A stretch of 64,000 nt of DNA, from contig JANFAH010000005.1 of the NCBI GenBank assembly GCA_024663395.1, forward strand, positions 1,178,001 through 1,242,000. The letters run 5' to 3'. Positions 35,345 to 47,738 of this stretch are shown here, piece by piece. This DNA is from Pisolithus tinctorius. Taxonomy: Eukaryota > Basidiomycota > Agaricomycetes > Boletales > Pisolithaceae. How positions within the stretch are numbered: the stretch's first letter is position 1; every line of letters begins with the position of its first letter. The position numbers and the translations under genes were made by a program. The notes under the pieces are model-generated. The model did no database searches and was not told where the DNA came from. It was given only the letters and a program-made list of their open reading frames with translations.

Positions 35345-36368
35345 CGGCCGACACCCTCGATTCGCTTATAGCACAGCAGGAATTGGTATTCGCATTTCAT
35401 ATCCATCACTTCACGACCTCGACCTCCACTCTATTCAATCGCATTCACGTTGCTTCTAAGTAGCATTGCACTCAAAATTACCAGCATAATTGTCTATTCT
35501 TACACGTTGTGTACCATACCATATATCAAGTGCACGACTGCGGGTCTACTTCAGGAAAATGCAGGGGAAACTGGAAATCATACTCACTTATCTTTACTCA
35601 GCTTCAGACGTTATCACTACTCCACACAAAAGCAAATTCCAATACTACTGTATCTACGGTATTTCACGGGCTACTACTCTTCCATTGAACGAAAATTCTT
35701 TGCATGATTGAGATCTGTGTTGCTTCTTCCTCGTTGATCCGAGATTACTTTTTAGTAGGTCTCGTAATACTAACCCTCCAGAACATGATGGTGTCTCAGC
35801 CTACATAGTCCTTTGTTTGCATGTACAAGCACAACCAATGCGAATGCAAATGCTTGCGTAAAATCCTGGAGCACATCGAGCCCACCTCGATTAGGAGTTC
35901 TCATCCGTGATCGGAGAAAAAAAAACTTCCAAGTACTGCCGTGGCGAAGCGCGTCTGTCCAGTGGACTGATTTTGGAGCTCGATTCGAGAACTATTGATA
36001 AACACTCTTCCATTGCAACAGACGCCGAGGAGCAGGGCATACAAATGAATTATCCTGGAACCTACTGGGATATAAACTGTTCAATCAACACTAGGAAGTA
36101 AATACCGATATGATACAATCACCAGCGGCGATGATGAAATCAATAGCTAACAAGTTGAGGGCGGGCGGCGGGACTACGTAATCCGTACATTTCAATCCCA
36201 CACGTGACTGGATCCGATAATTTGGCGGCTGCGCCCATGACGCTACACTTCACAGTATTTGTCTGGGTGAGAGTTCCAGCCTGTCAGAGAAGATATACAA
36301 GAGTCATGCAAAGCCTGTCGCATCCGAGAGGGATAGGCGGACATGGCTTTACACACTAGCATCGTAAA

Positions 36369-36388
36369 GCCGCCGCCGCCGCCGCCGC
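36369..36388. repeat. GCC trinucleotide microsatellite
   Basis: Six and two-thirds uninterrupted units of GCC in a non-coding stretch. Length is likely variable between strains. Confidence 0.85.
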
Positions 36389-36633
36389 AAAAGCCAAACC
36401 GGAACAAGGCCAGCAGAAAATGGAGGTCGTCATTGACAGACACAATGCATAGCCGGTGTTGACAGTCCTCTCGGGAAGAGCAGAGGAAGTGTCTACGTAT
36501 AACATCGTACCTACTAAACAACGTAAGGGGGGCAGCACGACGTCCACGAATTCCCGGCGTGCTTTCCTGCAAGTCTCGAGACACATTACTACCGTGACCA
36601 GCGTGCGAAGCGATGACTTTGGGGGTCGATTTC

Positions 36634-36641
36634 TATATATA
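36634..36641 (+). promoter_or_regulatory. TATA-box candidate upstream of GID7-like gene
   Basis: TATATATA lies about 170 nt before the first exon I can support. If it is used, transcription would begin near 36665, so an ATG at 36661 would fall at or before the transcript start, and the true initiator is probably later or in an unrecognised exon. Confidence 0.35.
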
Positions 36642-36804
36642 GGTACTGGCCCGTAGCTGCATGGGCCTTTGCGAGTGTACAGAGATTGCCCAGGCTTCGA
36701 GCTTTTACCACTATCCTTCATCGTTGGCAGATATTACTTGTTGTTCTACCTTGCGGAGACTTGTAGCGACCTTCGGAGGCGTTGCATGATATCCCGGCGA
36801 ACAG

Positions 36805-39787
36805 AAGAACCTGGAAGCCACCATTGATCCAATTACTCAGCTCAACATTGCTCAGGACAATCGTCCTACCGCCCCAGCCTCGTCTACAAGTCTGGAAGCC
36901 AATACAGCAGGTAGCAGTATAACTTCTTCATCGTCTCAGTCAAAGACACCATCAAGACAAGTCGAATCGGTTCGCTTGGTCGTTCCTTCCACGCGCTCCA
37001 GGTCTCAGTTAGAGGATTGCGAGGGCGACGCACATCCCTCTGTTTTGTCGGGTAAGGCCCTCGTATGTGTCCCTGTGACAGTGGCGCTAGTAGCTTATTC
37101 TTTTCTTCATACGTTTGTTCTTAGATCAACCCCGAGCCCAGAAGAGACAAAGAGTAGATAGCACGAGTACCGACGCTTCGACTGCTACCTCTATTACCGC
37201 AATCGACTACAGTCTCCGCGTACCAAGCCCTCGTACAGAAAACATGCATGTCTCACCGTCAGATCAATCGCCTGGCCCCTCTGTCTCCATCGATTCCGCT
37301 TCAGAGGCGGGCCCGTCGTCCCTTCTCTTGGATAAACTTGGCCGCTCTAATGGTCTTACCAACGGAAATAGCTTCACCGCGTCTATGACGAACGGCTCCA
37401 CCAAATGTTCATTAATGGGCAATGGCGTACCGAAGCATAGCTCCATTGCACGTGTGTCATTGCCGGGCACCACTCTCTACGAAGATCCACATGTTGACCG
37501 TGAAGAGTTCGTGAGATTGGTTATTCAAAGTCTCCGAGACGTGGGATACACGTAAGTAGACAAGCGAAATGCTCTGGGAGCCAGCCATTTCCCTCCCTGA
37601 CATCATCCCAGTGAATCTGCTGCAACTCTTGAAGTGGAATCTGGCTATTCTCTAGAAGCACCGGAGGTATCTGAATTCCGTCAGTACATTCTTAGCGCAG
37701 AATGGCAGAAGGCAGAGGCGGTACTTCCACGTCTAGTGGCAGACGATGACTCACTTTGGGTGAGATCAGTGACCATATGTGCCACAATGCTGTTGGATCC
37801 CTGACATTGGCATATGTATAGGAAGCACTCTTTCTTATTGGAAAGCAGAAGTATTTGGAACTCCTTGAGGCTCGGAAAATTACAGCGGCTCTGCAGGTTC
37901 TGCGGGAGCGACTTGCCCCTTTGAGCGCCAATTCATCTGAACAATTGCATGCCTTGTCGAGGTAGGTCATTGATGTGTGGTGCAGTCGTTAACCATATTC
38001 ACGATTTACTCGTCACAGTTTAATTATGTGTTCTGATGCCCAAGAGCTTCGACGACGTGCACTTTGGGACGGGGCGTCAGGAGCTTCGCGGAAAGCTCTG
38101 CTTACGGACCTCCAAGGTAAGATGATTTCGGGAAGCTTACTGAGAGCGCCCAGACTGACTGGTGGCTTAGAGTTTATACCATCCGCCACAATGATCCCCC
38201 AGCGACGCTTCGCCACTCTACTCACCCAAGCGCGACATTATCAGCGAGAACGATGCACTTATCACAATGCGCCAATGAACCCTACCTCTTTTTCCTTATT
38301 CTGCGATCATTACTGTGACAAGGAGGATTTCCCTCGTGTGACTACTACCATCCTTCACGCACACACAGATGAGGTATGGAACGTAGCATGGAGTCACAAT
38401 GGCTTGCGTCTTGCTAGCGCAAGCAAAGACAAGACAGCCATTATTTGGCGGATTGCAGTTAAGTCGGTATCTGGAACAACTAGCTGACGCTAACTTGCCA
38501 ATACAGCCTGATAGTCACCCTCGCGATCGCGAGTGTGTGGTAGAGTTCATTCTTCGGGACCATCCTTATCCGGTCGGAGCTTTAGCATGGTCACTGGATG
38601 ATTCGATACTCCTCACGTCTGCCGATAACTTGATACTGTTATGGGATACGAAGGTAAGTGGTGTGGACTCTCATGCACCGCACTCTATTCACTGCGAATT
38701 ACTAAGAGCGGGAAATGCATCGCCACATTGGACTCTCATATGGAGACCGTGTCGGTTTTGATGTGGTTACCAGACGGCTCAGGATTTATGTCAGCAAGTT
38801 TGGATCGGAAAGTGGTGACATGGGTATGGCCTTCTTCCACTTCTTGTGTCAGGAAAGTCACCTTTTTCTCAGGAGGCATCTGGGAAGCAGGTGGATGAAT
38901 GGCCTGGTGTTCCCATTCGAGTAACAGATATGGCTGTTACTCCGGACATGAAGAGGCTTGTTGTGATTGGAATGGACTATCAGCCAACGGGACCCTCATC
39001 TGAGGGCCTTCCTCCCTGGGGGGTTACCCGGGAATCACCACCTGCCAGTGGCATAGCGGCAGGCTCGAACGCCCCTTCCTCGTCAGAAAATTGTATCGTC
39101 ATATACGATTTCAAGACGAAGGCTGCTGAACAGTGAGTGTTTGTTCTATTTGGTTGTGGCTGTCTAATACTTCTTGCAGATCGATTACAACTGAGGGGGA
39201 ACTAACCAGCGTAAAGATCTCCGGCGACTCACGATTCGCACTGGTTAACCACGCTCCTGACGTAAGGCTTTTCGCTCTCAGCTTCCATTCCAGGTCGTGA
39301 ACACGTTATTCCAGGCGATCCACCTAGTGGATTTGAACGACGGTCATATGGCCCGCAAGTTCACAGGTCAACGACAGCGGCAACACGTCATTCGGAGTTG
39401 CTTCGGAGGGGTGGATGGCAATTTTGTAGTTAGCGGGAGCGAAGGTGAGTACACGTAGAGTTACTTCGTGCTTTGCTCTGACGATTGTGTGTATCAGACC
39501 GGAACGTTTATGTTTGGCACCGGGACACTGGTGTCTTACTCGAAGTCCTCTCGGGGCATGGCAATGGCAGTGTGAATTGCGTTGCTTGGAATCCCCAAAA
39601 TGAACGGATGTTTGCTTCATGTTCCGATGATTGCACCGTACGAATATGGGAGCCCCTTCCCTTACCCTCGGAGACTTCCGTCTCAGTCCCACCGTCAATC
39701 ACTGATGTAACCATGAACGGCAAGGGCAAAGGCCGGGTTTACTCCTCTTGGGACGATGGTTCTGCCGACGGAGAGGCACAATCATGA
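36805..39787 (+). CDS. GID7/WDR26-like WD40 subunit of the GID E3 ligase (5' end unresolved)
   Basis: WD40 protein of the CTLH/GID ubiquitin ligase. The first supported exon ([19 protein letters not shown]) follows an acceptor at 36804; the initiator ATG was not settled. After a disordered part ([15 protein letters not shown]) comes a LisH-like helix ([19 protein letters not shown]), then [20 protein letters not shown] and [17 protein letters not shown], the CTLH segment, and [19 protein letters not shown]. The propeller begins [20 protein letters not shown] and continues through [53 protein letters not shown] and ends [20 protein letters not shown] with [12 protein letters not shown], to a stop at 39787. 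At least ten introns. LisH-CTLH-WD40 order is diagnostic for GID7/WDR26. Confidence 0.85.
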
Positions 39788-40117
39788 AGGATTCTCTTGT
39801 TTTCACTCTACGGACAACCAGCATAAGGTAATCTTCCAAATCTTTTTTTTTGTTATTTGGCTCGATTTCACATACTGAACGCTTCAACTGTTTTCCAACA
39901 CCCAAGTCACTGCATGTCATGCATATAGTATAGAATGTTACAATAACATCCTTATGAGGATTTCAATCTGAGCTGTAGGAGTTGGCAGCAGCGCCCCGAA
40001 CCTCAGGGGGATGTCTTTACATAGCTAGTGTTTTCACGGCAGTCACTGCCACTTCGGTATTACTTCCACCCTGCCAACCGACGCGTCAAACAATTCGACG
40101 TGACTGAAGGGGATGTT

Positions 40118-40125
40118 TCACGTGA
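40118..40125. promoter_or_regulatory. TCACGTGA palindromic E-box upstream of GCV1
   Basis: The same 8-base palindrome as in the ADGF/Csm1 gap, here about 400 nt before the GCV1 start codon. Cbf1-type factors bind this core in front of sulfur and one-carbon genes in other fungi; use here is inferred. Confidence 0.35.
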
Positions 40126-40383
40126 CCGCATTAGTGCTCCGTGAAAAACTGTTTTTATAGCGCTAAGCGTGTGGCAGGCAGACACCGCGAGACAAGATCA
40201 CTATAAGTACCTATGCAGCGACATCATGCATCGTGTGTATTGCTGGTCCGAATGCTGAACAGTACCCGACTATCGTTAGCGAGGTACTCCTTCGGAGCCT
40301 GCATCACTAGAACTGCAAATATGCGTTGGTGTAGGCTCAGAATGAGAAGGTTACGTGCACGGAAGTCACGGACATACATTACA

Positions 40384-40392
40384 TATATATAT
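40384..40392 (+). promoter_or_regulatory. TATA-box candidate for GCV1
   Basis: TATATATAT lies about 130 nt before the chosen GCV1 ATG, a usual distance in fungi. Confidence 0.35.
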
Positions 40393-40521
40393 GGTCTCGA
40401 GCCTTGTTCTTCCCGAGCGTGTGCACTTGGGCTTGCCGGGAGGAACTCGGCGGGAATTCCAAAGAAAAATCCACACACCCAACTGCCTATCACACGACAT
40501 CCATGGCATCCACTGTTACCT

Positions 40522-42202
40522 ATGAGGATTCACTTTTCGAAGAGTGTGCTGGGTTCGAGCTCACGAGGTGGTGTGTCGGGCTGCTTTCCGTGGTTACCGA
40601 CGCGGAGATTGTCAACCTCGAACGAATCGGTGAGACAGAAGTTCTTATTGTAAAGATTTCTTTTGATGGGAGAATGCTGGCAGCTCAGGAAGACTGGACT
40701 GTATGACTTCCATGTTCAGAATGGTGCTAAAATGGTGCCCTTCGCGGGCTACGCGATGCCTCTCTCGTACGGATCCGTCGGTCAAGGCAAGTATCAACCT
40801 CTAGTACCCGCTGCACTCCCAAATCGAAGCAGTATTGTTTCGAATTGAGCAGTTGCAAGTCATAACCATGTTCGCACGAGTGCCGGATTGTTTGACGTCG
40901 GTCATATGGTGCAGTCGAAGTAGGTTTCCGGTTACATGTCGCTCGTTACGTCGCTGAGCAATATTGTAGCTTCCGAGGTGTTACTGCAGCGGCGTTTCTG
41001 GAATGGCTTACTCCCTCTTCGTTGAAGTCACTCTCTCCATACTCTTCGGCTCTCTCTGTTATCCTCAACGAAAACGGTGGAATCATAGACGACACAGTCA
41101 TCACCAAACACTCGGACGATGCATTCTATGTAGTAACAAATGCAGGAAGAAGGGACAGAGATCTTGCCTGGTTCCGTCAGAAGCTGGAAGAATGGAACTC
41201 AGGTGAACAGGCGAAGGACGGGAAAGTCGAACATGAAGTTCTCGAGGATTGGGGCTTAGTAGCGTTGCAAGGTCCATCCAATTTTCATGCCCCGTTTGTG
41301 TAGGGAAACTTAACGTCCGTCACCCAGGTCCACAAGCTGCTGAGTACCTTCAAAAGTCCACGTCATTTGACCTTGCCAAACTCACTTTTGGTAAGTCGGC
41401 CTATGTAACTATTGGAGGCTTTACCCTCCACTGTCGCCCGAGGAGGTTATACCGGCGAGGATGGTTTCGAGGTGTGTCACCTATCGGAAGCACGTTTGGG
41501 TGTCATATGAATTGCGTGGCCAGATCTCTATTCCTCCATCCCAAACCGTCGATGTAGTACAGCTTCTGTCTCAGTCGCCTGTCCAGCTGGCTGGTCTGGG
41601 CGCTCGGGACAGTCTCCGCTTGGAAGCCGGTATGTGCCTCTACGGCAACGATCTCGACGAAGATACGTCCCCTGTTGAGGCAGGGCTCTCGTGGGTAATC
41701 GGTACGCCCGGAGCCTCATAATTCCCCCTCGTGGTTACTAATAGTTGCGTAGGAAAGGACAGGAAGGAATCTGGCAATTTCATCGGTGCTGACAGCCTCC
41801 GCAAACATCTTAAAGATGGTCCTCCCCGGAGACGTGTTGGTCTTGTGGTCGAAGGAGCGCCCGCGAGACGTTAGTCTCTTGTTTATGTTTTGCATTTCCT
41901 TTGCCGTTAGCTGACTTGACCTTCGTTGGTTAGAGGGAGCCCAAATTTTCGCACCCTCAGGGAAAGACATGATAGGTATGTTCTAATGATTCTTAGATTG
42001 TCGTCATACCCTCATCGGCCCTGTAGGAAAGGTAACTTCCGGTATCCCGTCTCCTACCCTCAACAAAAATATCGCCATGGGCTATGTACTGTCTGGATGG
42101 CACAAGAAAGGCACAGAAGTGGAAGTGGACGTCCGAAACAAACTGCGCAAGGCAGTTGTAACACCAATGCCATTTATCAAGCCGAATTATTGGAGGGGCT
42201 GA
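40522..42202 (+). CDS. GCV1: Glycine cleavage system T protein (aminomethyltransferase), mitochondrial
   Basis: Transfers the methylene group from aminomethyl-lipoyl H protein to tetrahydrofolate. ATG 40522 gives [20 protein letters not shown] then [16 protein letters not shown], a clear mitochondrial presequence. Splicing gives [20 protein letters not shown] and AGYAMPLSY, then [36 protein letters not shown] (folate-binding region), [71 protein letters not shown] and [17 protein letters not shown]. The protein ends [10 protein letters not shown] at 42202. All folate-binding blocks are intact. About eight introns, some only 45-55 nt. Confidence 0.92.
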
Positions 42203-42690
42203 CAACTCATGCGAAAAAGCGAGCACTTTTCATGTCCCAGGCAAGCCGTAACCAGCCTTTAACAGTTTGTTTGCATCGCTCTTGTAATATCACGGATGTA
42301 ACTCCACCGTTTCCAACCAATCTCGTCTCGCCGAGAATTTAATTCGAAAGCTCTGAGCACACAACTTTCGTGATGATTTCCCCCCGAAACTCCGTTGATT
42401 CTTCATGCCATGCCGAGCAGTATATAGACTCGCCCAAGGGGCTGAAGAGCAGATCTTCGGTACTATACACGCCTTTTGGTTTAACAGTCACACGCCAGAC
42501 CTCTGAGGTAACTTCTCGCCTCAGTGCGCCCGGTGACACTGAGATTCTGATGTACATTCATTACGAGTCAGTGCCAACTGGGTACGTCGGTACAGTTAGG
42601 GGTGGATGCGACGTGTTCAAAGGCGTCTGAATCATCCGCGCTGAGCTTGGTCAAACGCTCCCGGTAGATCGTATCATCGATGTAAATGAT
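42203..42690. other. Intergenic between GCV1 and synthetase relic
   Basis: No supportable gene. Overlapping open frames on both strands at 42339-42630 show no recognised family. Confidence 0.35.
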
Positions 42691-43960
42691 CTACGATGTG
42701 ATTGGCAACTTAGCGGTGAAACTTTCGAAGTTAAGCTCTTCTGGAAGAGGCGAGAGTGGTTCGAGGTCGTGAGCAGCACGTTTGCACCGCTCTTCGACCA
42801 TTAACTCCTTGCGCAAAGTGGGGTCGCCAGGGTCCAAGGGCACGAGGGTTGCGCCAGCCTTCAAGACTGCCAGGACACTCAAAATTAGGCTGATGCCACA
42901 ACCAAAGCATAGGGTAATAACATCGCCGTGGCGCACGCATTGTTGGATGAGAGTCAGGGCAATTCTGTTGCAGCAGTGTTCAATTCGCTGCAGGTAGATG
43001 ACTCGTCTTCAACGTCGACAGCAGTGAGACGTGGGGGTCTCTTCGTCTGCTCCTCAACCAGCCGATGAAGTAAACTTTCCCCGTACCGCCACCTCTGAAG
43101 AGGAGAATTCCTTGAATTGACGTCCGTGTTCAGACTCGGTGACAACGGAGATGTCTTTGATCGTAACATGGAGATCGCGGGCCGCGTCCTCAGTGTAAAG
43201 GTGGTTATCAAAACGAAGGACGACGTAGCCAGATCTGGGACAGACAGTAAGTAGGAACTCGTATTATTCCTCTGCGTCTGCGTTGGGTAAGGAGACGATG
43301 GACTTGGTTGTCAAATGGCATCCATGTTCATGCCTCCAGGGGCGAACAAATGCTTCAAGTAGCCACGACCAGTGGAGGATAACTTCCCCTCCGTGACAAT
43401 ATCTTCATAAGTGACTTTATTGTGGGCGAGGGAAGTAATCAACGCATTGTTGAACTCGCCGAGGTACTCTGTGAACGCCTTGGTCTCATCGATCACGGTT
43501 TTGAATAGGAAGCCGGTCAGCGAAGAAACCGAGGACATCCGTAAGCATGGGAAGATTGCGTTGTATGACAGCAGTGCCTACGACTGGCCCACAGAGTATT
43601 TGTGGAGGAGGATGTTGTATACAGCGAAGAACCCTGCAAAGGACGTGGCAGTAGAAGCGTTGATTACTTCCGTGTAATGCTCAAGAGCACCAATTCCAAT
43701 CTTTGCTTCGATCTGGGTGACAGGTGCCAACTCCAGATCAGATGGCGTAGCGAGGGTCAAGTGAAGCTGCTGAGCCTCCTTCAAATTCCCCGCCCAGAAC
43801 TTCATGTGGTCTTCACGGAGCTCTGTACGGTGTTCTGTGATCTTCAAGAGCTAATCGCTGAAATTGGAGTAGTGGATGACTCTGCAACCTGTCCTGTAAG
43901 CCTTAGTCTGCTCAAGGGGGCCTGGTGGCCACCCACCACCGGCAGTAGTACCGCAAGCAG
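42691..43960 (-). pseudogene. Relic of a nonribosomal peptide synthetase module (condensation + adenylation)
   Basis: Degenerate minus-strand stretch. At 43950-43860 a piece reads like the late part of a condensation domain, with an in-frame stop, then LREDHMKFWAGNLKEAQQLH and LHLTLATPSDLELAPVTQIE plus FAGFFAVYNILLHKYS up to a stop at 43578. At 43500-43400 KTVIDETKAFTEYLGEFNNA and HNKVTYEDIV match the end of the same domain. After a frame change, LLHRLVEEQTKRPPRLTAVD (43100-43000) and SLILSVLAVLKAGATLVPLD (about 42900) are the opening of an adenylation domain. The piece then ends at 42691 with no core A3-A10 motifs and no carrier domain. Stops and frameshifts in both domains show it is dead. 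A Lys2-type aminoadipate reductase origin is possible but less likely. Confidence 0.65.
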
Positions 43961-44634
43961 TTCCGGGGTACAAGCGCTCCCGCCCTCTCGCCGACCCCGG
44001 CGACCAAGACAATGAAGTCCCAGCGAGGCCCCACCAGCATCCACACACATCCTTCGTTCCACGGCCCGCAAAAAGGTGATGTAATAAGTCATGATAGATT
44101 CTTCGCTCCTGTCAAAGTGTCAAATACGCGTAGTGGTGTAGTACCAAAATATTGTTGTTACCAAGTATTCATTCAAATGTAACTTGTTGTCGGAGTCGCT
44201 ACCTCCCATACATCTGACCAGATTGCCTTTACTGAGAAAACATCTGAGAGCCGCCATCCCTCAGGTGGGTGTCATCTCAGCCCAAGGCATCTTACAGGTT
44301 CGCCGATTTTCTAAGGTGCGCTGAATTTGTACATGATCATGGATTTCGTACCCGGTCGTGGTGTGTATTTGTAGTCTTCCTGTATTCCCTCATGAACCTC
44401 TGCCCATAGGGGGTTCCCTGAACCCGTTTCCAAATTCTATGCGGCAGAAGTCACCACGGCCCTGAATTACCTGTACCGACTTGATATCCTGCACCTTCCT
44501 CGTCGTCAAGAATTCCAACCAAGTATTTGCACATCAGCAGAGATGGTACCAGCTCTAACACGTCAATATTGAAACTTGAGATCACAAAACATTACATCAG
44601 GAGTAGAATCAGCATCGTGGGGGAATGTCTGGTG
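43961..44634. other. Intergenic between synthetase relic and PNO1
   Basis: No gene or recognisable synthetase sequence beyond the relic. It includes the 3' flank of PNO1. Confidence 0.35.
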
Positions 44635-45647
44635 TTACAGAGCCCGCTGTTTCAACCGACTGCAGACGGTTCTCAGCCCGGCGTACACTTTTCCAGGCGG
44701 TGTACCCAGAATCAGAGAGACAATAGCGTCTCTGGCGATTTTGATATTTTGGAAAGAACCCATTATATGAATTTTCCTACACCTTGTCAGAACCTCAGTT
44801 GGCAAAGCTAAAATATGACTTACGTGTCAGCCAGCACAATTCTCGTACGACTAGCATTTTCGATTGTAAATTTTGTCTTTCCATCTTGGCCTGCTATCCG
44901 TCCTAGAGAAATGGCTGAACTCCTACAAAACTGCGATTGCTTTCCCACGTACCAATTGCACGAGATAAATGGTCACCATGGAGTGTCTTCACATCGTTTA
45001 TTTCGAAAGAGTCAATGAAGAGATCGTCGAGTCGAAGGAGGGCGATAGCGTCCTTAAAGCATACTCGCAACTCAGGGAAGTTCTACTTCATCATTTTTTT
45101 TGGGATCTCACATTGACATCGAAACCCAGTGCATATGCCTTGATAAAATCAGCGCCCTTCTGTAGCGCCCCAATATCTTTGGTTTGTTTTGAGGTCTGAC
45201 AAAAAATGTAAGGGTTAATCGTCCAATACAAAAAATAACAACACAAACTCGTATTTCTACACATCTTCGTTGTACGTTCATACGAACTTGCAGTCCGAGA
45301 ATTTCCGAGAGCGGGGAGAATATATTAACCCAGTCCCTTTTTATCGGAGTCATACGGTGGGGTGGTATGGGAATTCTCCGTGTCTCTGATTTAAGTGATT
45401 GCGAAGGTATAGCGGAGCGAGGGAGGGACGGGAATGATGGTGCCGTCGAAGCATGGGGACCGGATGTTTCCCCCATATCGTCATCGACGCTAGCAGCTAG
45501 TTGTTGAGCGAGGGGATCCCTGGACATGTCCTCGTCAACGTGACTTGACTCTGTCGCTGGTTTGGTCCCAGGCGTGGGCTTCGCCCCCGTAAGGCTCTTG
45601 CGAACCTTTTTGCGTGTAACAGGAGGAGTAGGGTGTGAAACTACCAT
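44635..45647 (-). CDS. PNO1: KH-domain pre-40S factor PNO1 (Dim2/Rrp20)
   Basis: Partner of the Nob1 endonuclease and of the Dim1 methylase in late 18S rRNA maturation. Start 45647 gives [20 protein letters not shown]; 45755 is an alternative in-frame start. A low-complexity N-terminus leads to [20 protein letters not shown] and [15 protein letters not shown]. After introns follow [74 protein letters not shown] and [20 protein letters not shown] (KH domain), ending [13 protein letters not shown] at 44635. All family blocks are present; about five introns. The divergent gene to its right is the BUD27/URI-like gene. Confidence 0.92.
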
Positions 45648-45855
45648 GGTCTCTAGCTTAAATGAAGAAACCTGCACGTAAGCTGGGGGCTGCACGTAGT
45701 GGTATGGTGAGGATAGAGATAAAGCTTCGTGCTGACTAAGCAGTCCACGAGGCAACCTCTTGTTTAATTACTGTTAAGTCAGTATTAGCTCTTGATCAGC
45801 CCCATCTAACAAAACCCACCATACTATACCCACTGATACCACTCGGGGTTTCGTC

Positions 45856-47676
45856 ATGGCTAATGAGAACCCTGGCGATGTCAAAGATCTCAGCTCCAGC
45901 AAAACCGCGGGTAGTTTTGCTTGAATTTGTATTGCCTGGCGCACGCATGAACTTCCTTTACATATAGCTTTGCAGGCTTTACTTGGCTCATTTCGCCAGG
46001 CAACTGGAGAAAACCAGTCGGCCCCAGGTCTCTCCCGAGATGAACTGCAAAAACTTTCCGCTAAGATAGAAGAGATACTGGAGGATGGTCTGCTCCAAAA
46101 AGACGGGCAAGGAGAGGCACGCCATCAGCATTTCTCCTGCATTCTTCGTCGCGTTGACTTAGTCGATACGTAGCTTTTAAACAACGAGGGGCTTCCAATC
46201 GTCGAAATCACAGAACCAATCACACCATTGTCCGAGACCCAAGATGGATTACATTTCACTCAAGAGCCAGACTTGATCCCGTTACAAATGCTCCAGCCCT
46301 CAGAAAGGGAGCGTCGCCGCCGCGAACGAGACCGCATTTTCGACATCTTAGAGGAGGAGGAACGAACGCAACAACTCCGGGAGGAACACGGGGAAGCAGA
46401 AAGCCGAAAGGAGGAAATACAAAGACGGAAAGAAGCCGCAAGAATGGAATATGAACATCTCAAGCAAATGAAGGAACTGCAGAAGAAGTTGGGAAAAGCA
46501 TTAGTTGGATCGACTTCTGGATCCAGCAAAACAGATCCCGATTCACAGCGCCAGACTGCCTCAGTTTCCAAGAAAAGCGTAACGTCTGCGGAGACCGTCA
46601 CATCAGACGTGATTGCTACTGAAAAAAAGCAATCATCCCAGGTTGACTGCGGGGATATTACAGCAGGCAGGCTGCGGTCGTTGTACCGTGTACCTCCTGT
46701 AAGTGCAGCTAGGACAGACCAGCATGTCATGAAAGTACAGGTGGTCGAGCGGCGTGGTGCGAACACATCTGGATCAACGTTGGGACGTGTCGTGGACTCT
46801 GACGACGAATCCCCTACTCCATCTGAGCACTCCTCTTCCCAACAATGCATCACAAAGCTATGTAACGTTAAACAGCAGGATCTATCGACGAATGATACAA
46901 GCAGCGACGAGGCTCAATCTTCGGACGAGGCACTAGATGAACATTTCGACTGGGACTCAGCTCAGCATCGACGTGAAGTTGCTCTCGAATATTTTGCCAA
47001 ACGACATGTCATTGGTACAGATGTCCGTGCGTTGGCAACAGGCAATGATGACGAGGACGAATCGGTATATATTTTTGTTTATGTTTTCCATCTTAGCCCA
47101 ACGTTCTTTCTACCGCAGGAGTGCGTCAGTGAGGGAGGTGGTTCCCAGCGTGTTCCAATATCACGCTTCAGGGCTGATCGTATGGCAGAAGCCTACAATA
47201 AAACCCATCCGCAGCTCTCCACCTCTCTGGGGTCAACTATCGTTCCTGAGGCCCGTCGGAAGGCAATTCGGAACTCGATACGTATGGGGAAATTGGTGAA
47301 TGACGAACTGGCTGGTGGTCCCTCTGGTGACAGCGGGAGTGAAGATGAGGATGTAAAAGAGATGATTGATGCCTTGAAGAAAGGCAACGTTCAAAACATA
47401 GGGCCTACTACTCAATCCGTCTCTTCTTCAGTTGACGATCTTCCCTCATTTCCTACTAATGCTGGAGTACTTGCCTCAGGCGCCCGGCCACTATCCACGG
47501 TCAGAGAACGCGCGCAGCTCCCTCAAAGACAGGGTTCGCATTCGGGTTCCTCGGAAGGACCACCTATAGTCCTATCTTCTGTACCCGAAGGAACAGCGGA
47601 ACCCAAATCCAGTGTCGCAGATGGACGTGGAATGGAAAAGAGGAAATCCAGGTTTATGGCCGAGAGGCATAAGTAG
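45856..47676 (+). CDS. BUD27/URI-like protein (DUF3835 type)
   Basis: Probable relative of the URI/Bud27 RNA-polymerase assembly factor. ATG 45856 begins MANENPGDVKDLSSSKTA and, over an intron ending CATATAG, continues ALQALLGSFRQATGENQSAP. The piece LLNNEGLPIVEITEPITPLS is the strongest family-like block. A long charged coiled coil follows (ERERRRRERDRIFDILEEEE), then acidic low-complexity sequence. VPISRFRADRMAEAYNKTHP, VPEARRKAIRNSIRMGKLVN and the C-terminus KRKSRFMAERHK are typical short SRF-x-R elements. I do not see the N-terminal prefoldin fold expected for full URI. The exon joint near 46110-46180 has no GT donor in phase; a GC donor is possible. Moderately sure of family. Confidence 0.45.
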
Positions 47677-47738
47677 GGTAATAAATACTTACGTAATACA
47701 TATTTGCCATCCTTCAGCACCTTTTCTAAGATGGCTCC

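Larger units (their letters stand above)
35345..36804. other. Long gene-poor stretch upstream of GID7 gene
   Basis: About 1.4 kb with no supportable gene; short frames on both strands show no family resemblance. It contains a GCC microsatellite (36369-36388) and a TATATATA box (36634-36641), and probably the unresolved first exon of the GID7-like gene near the right end. Confidence 0.4.
39788..40521. other. Intergenic: GID7 3' flank and GCV1 promoter
   Basis: No gene is seen. It contains TCACGTGA at 40118-40125, TATAAGTA near 40202 and TATATATAT at 40384-40392. An ATG at 40252 starts an open frame that reaches the GCV1 presequence frame, but the stretch is not presequence-like and lies upstream of the likely TATA element. 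Confidence 0.4.

Noticed and set aside
40252..40521. ATG at 40252 as start of GCV1
   Set aside because: The extra sequence is Arg/His/Cys-rich and not presequence-like, and the ATG at 40522 gives a normal presequence after a TATA element.
42339..42630. Overlapping frames on both strands after GCV1
   Set aside because: Neither resembles a family and they overlap each other; there is no supporting splice structure.
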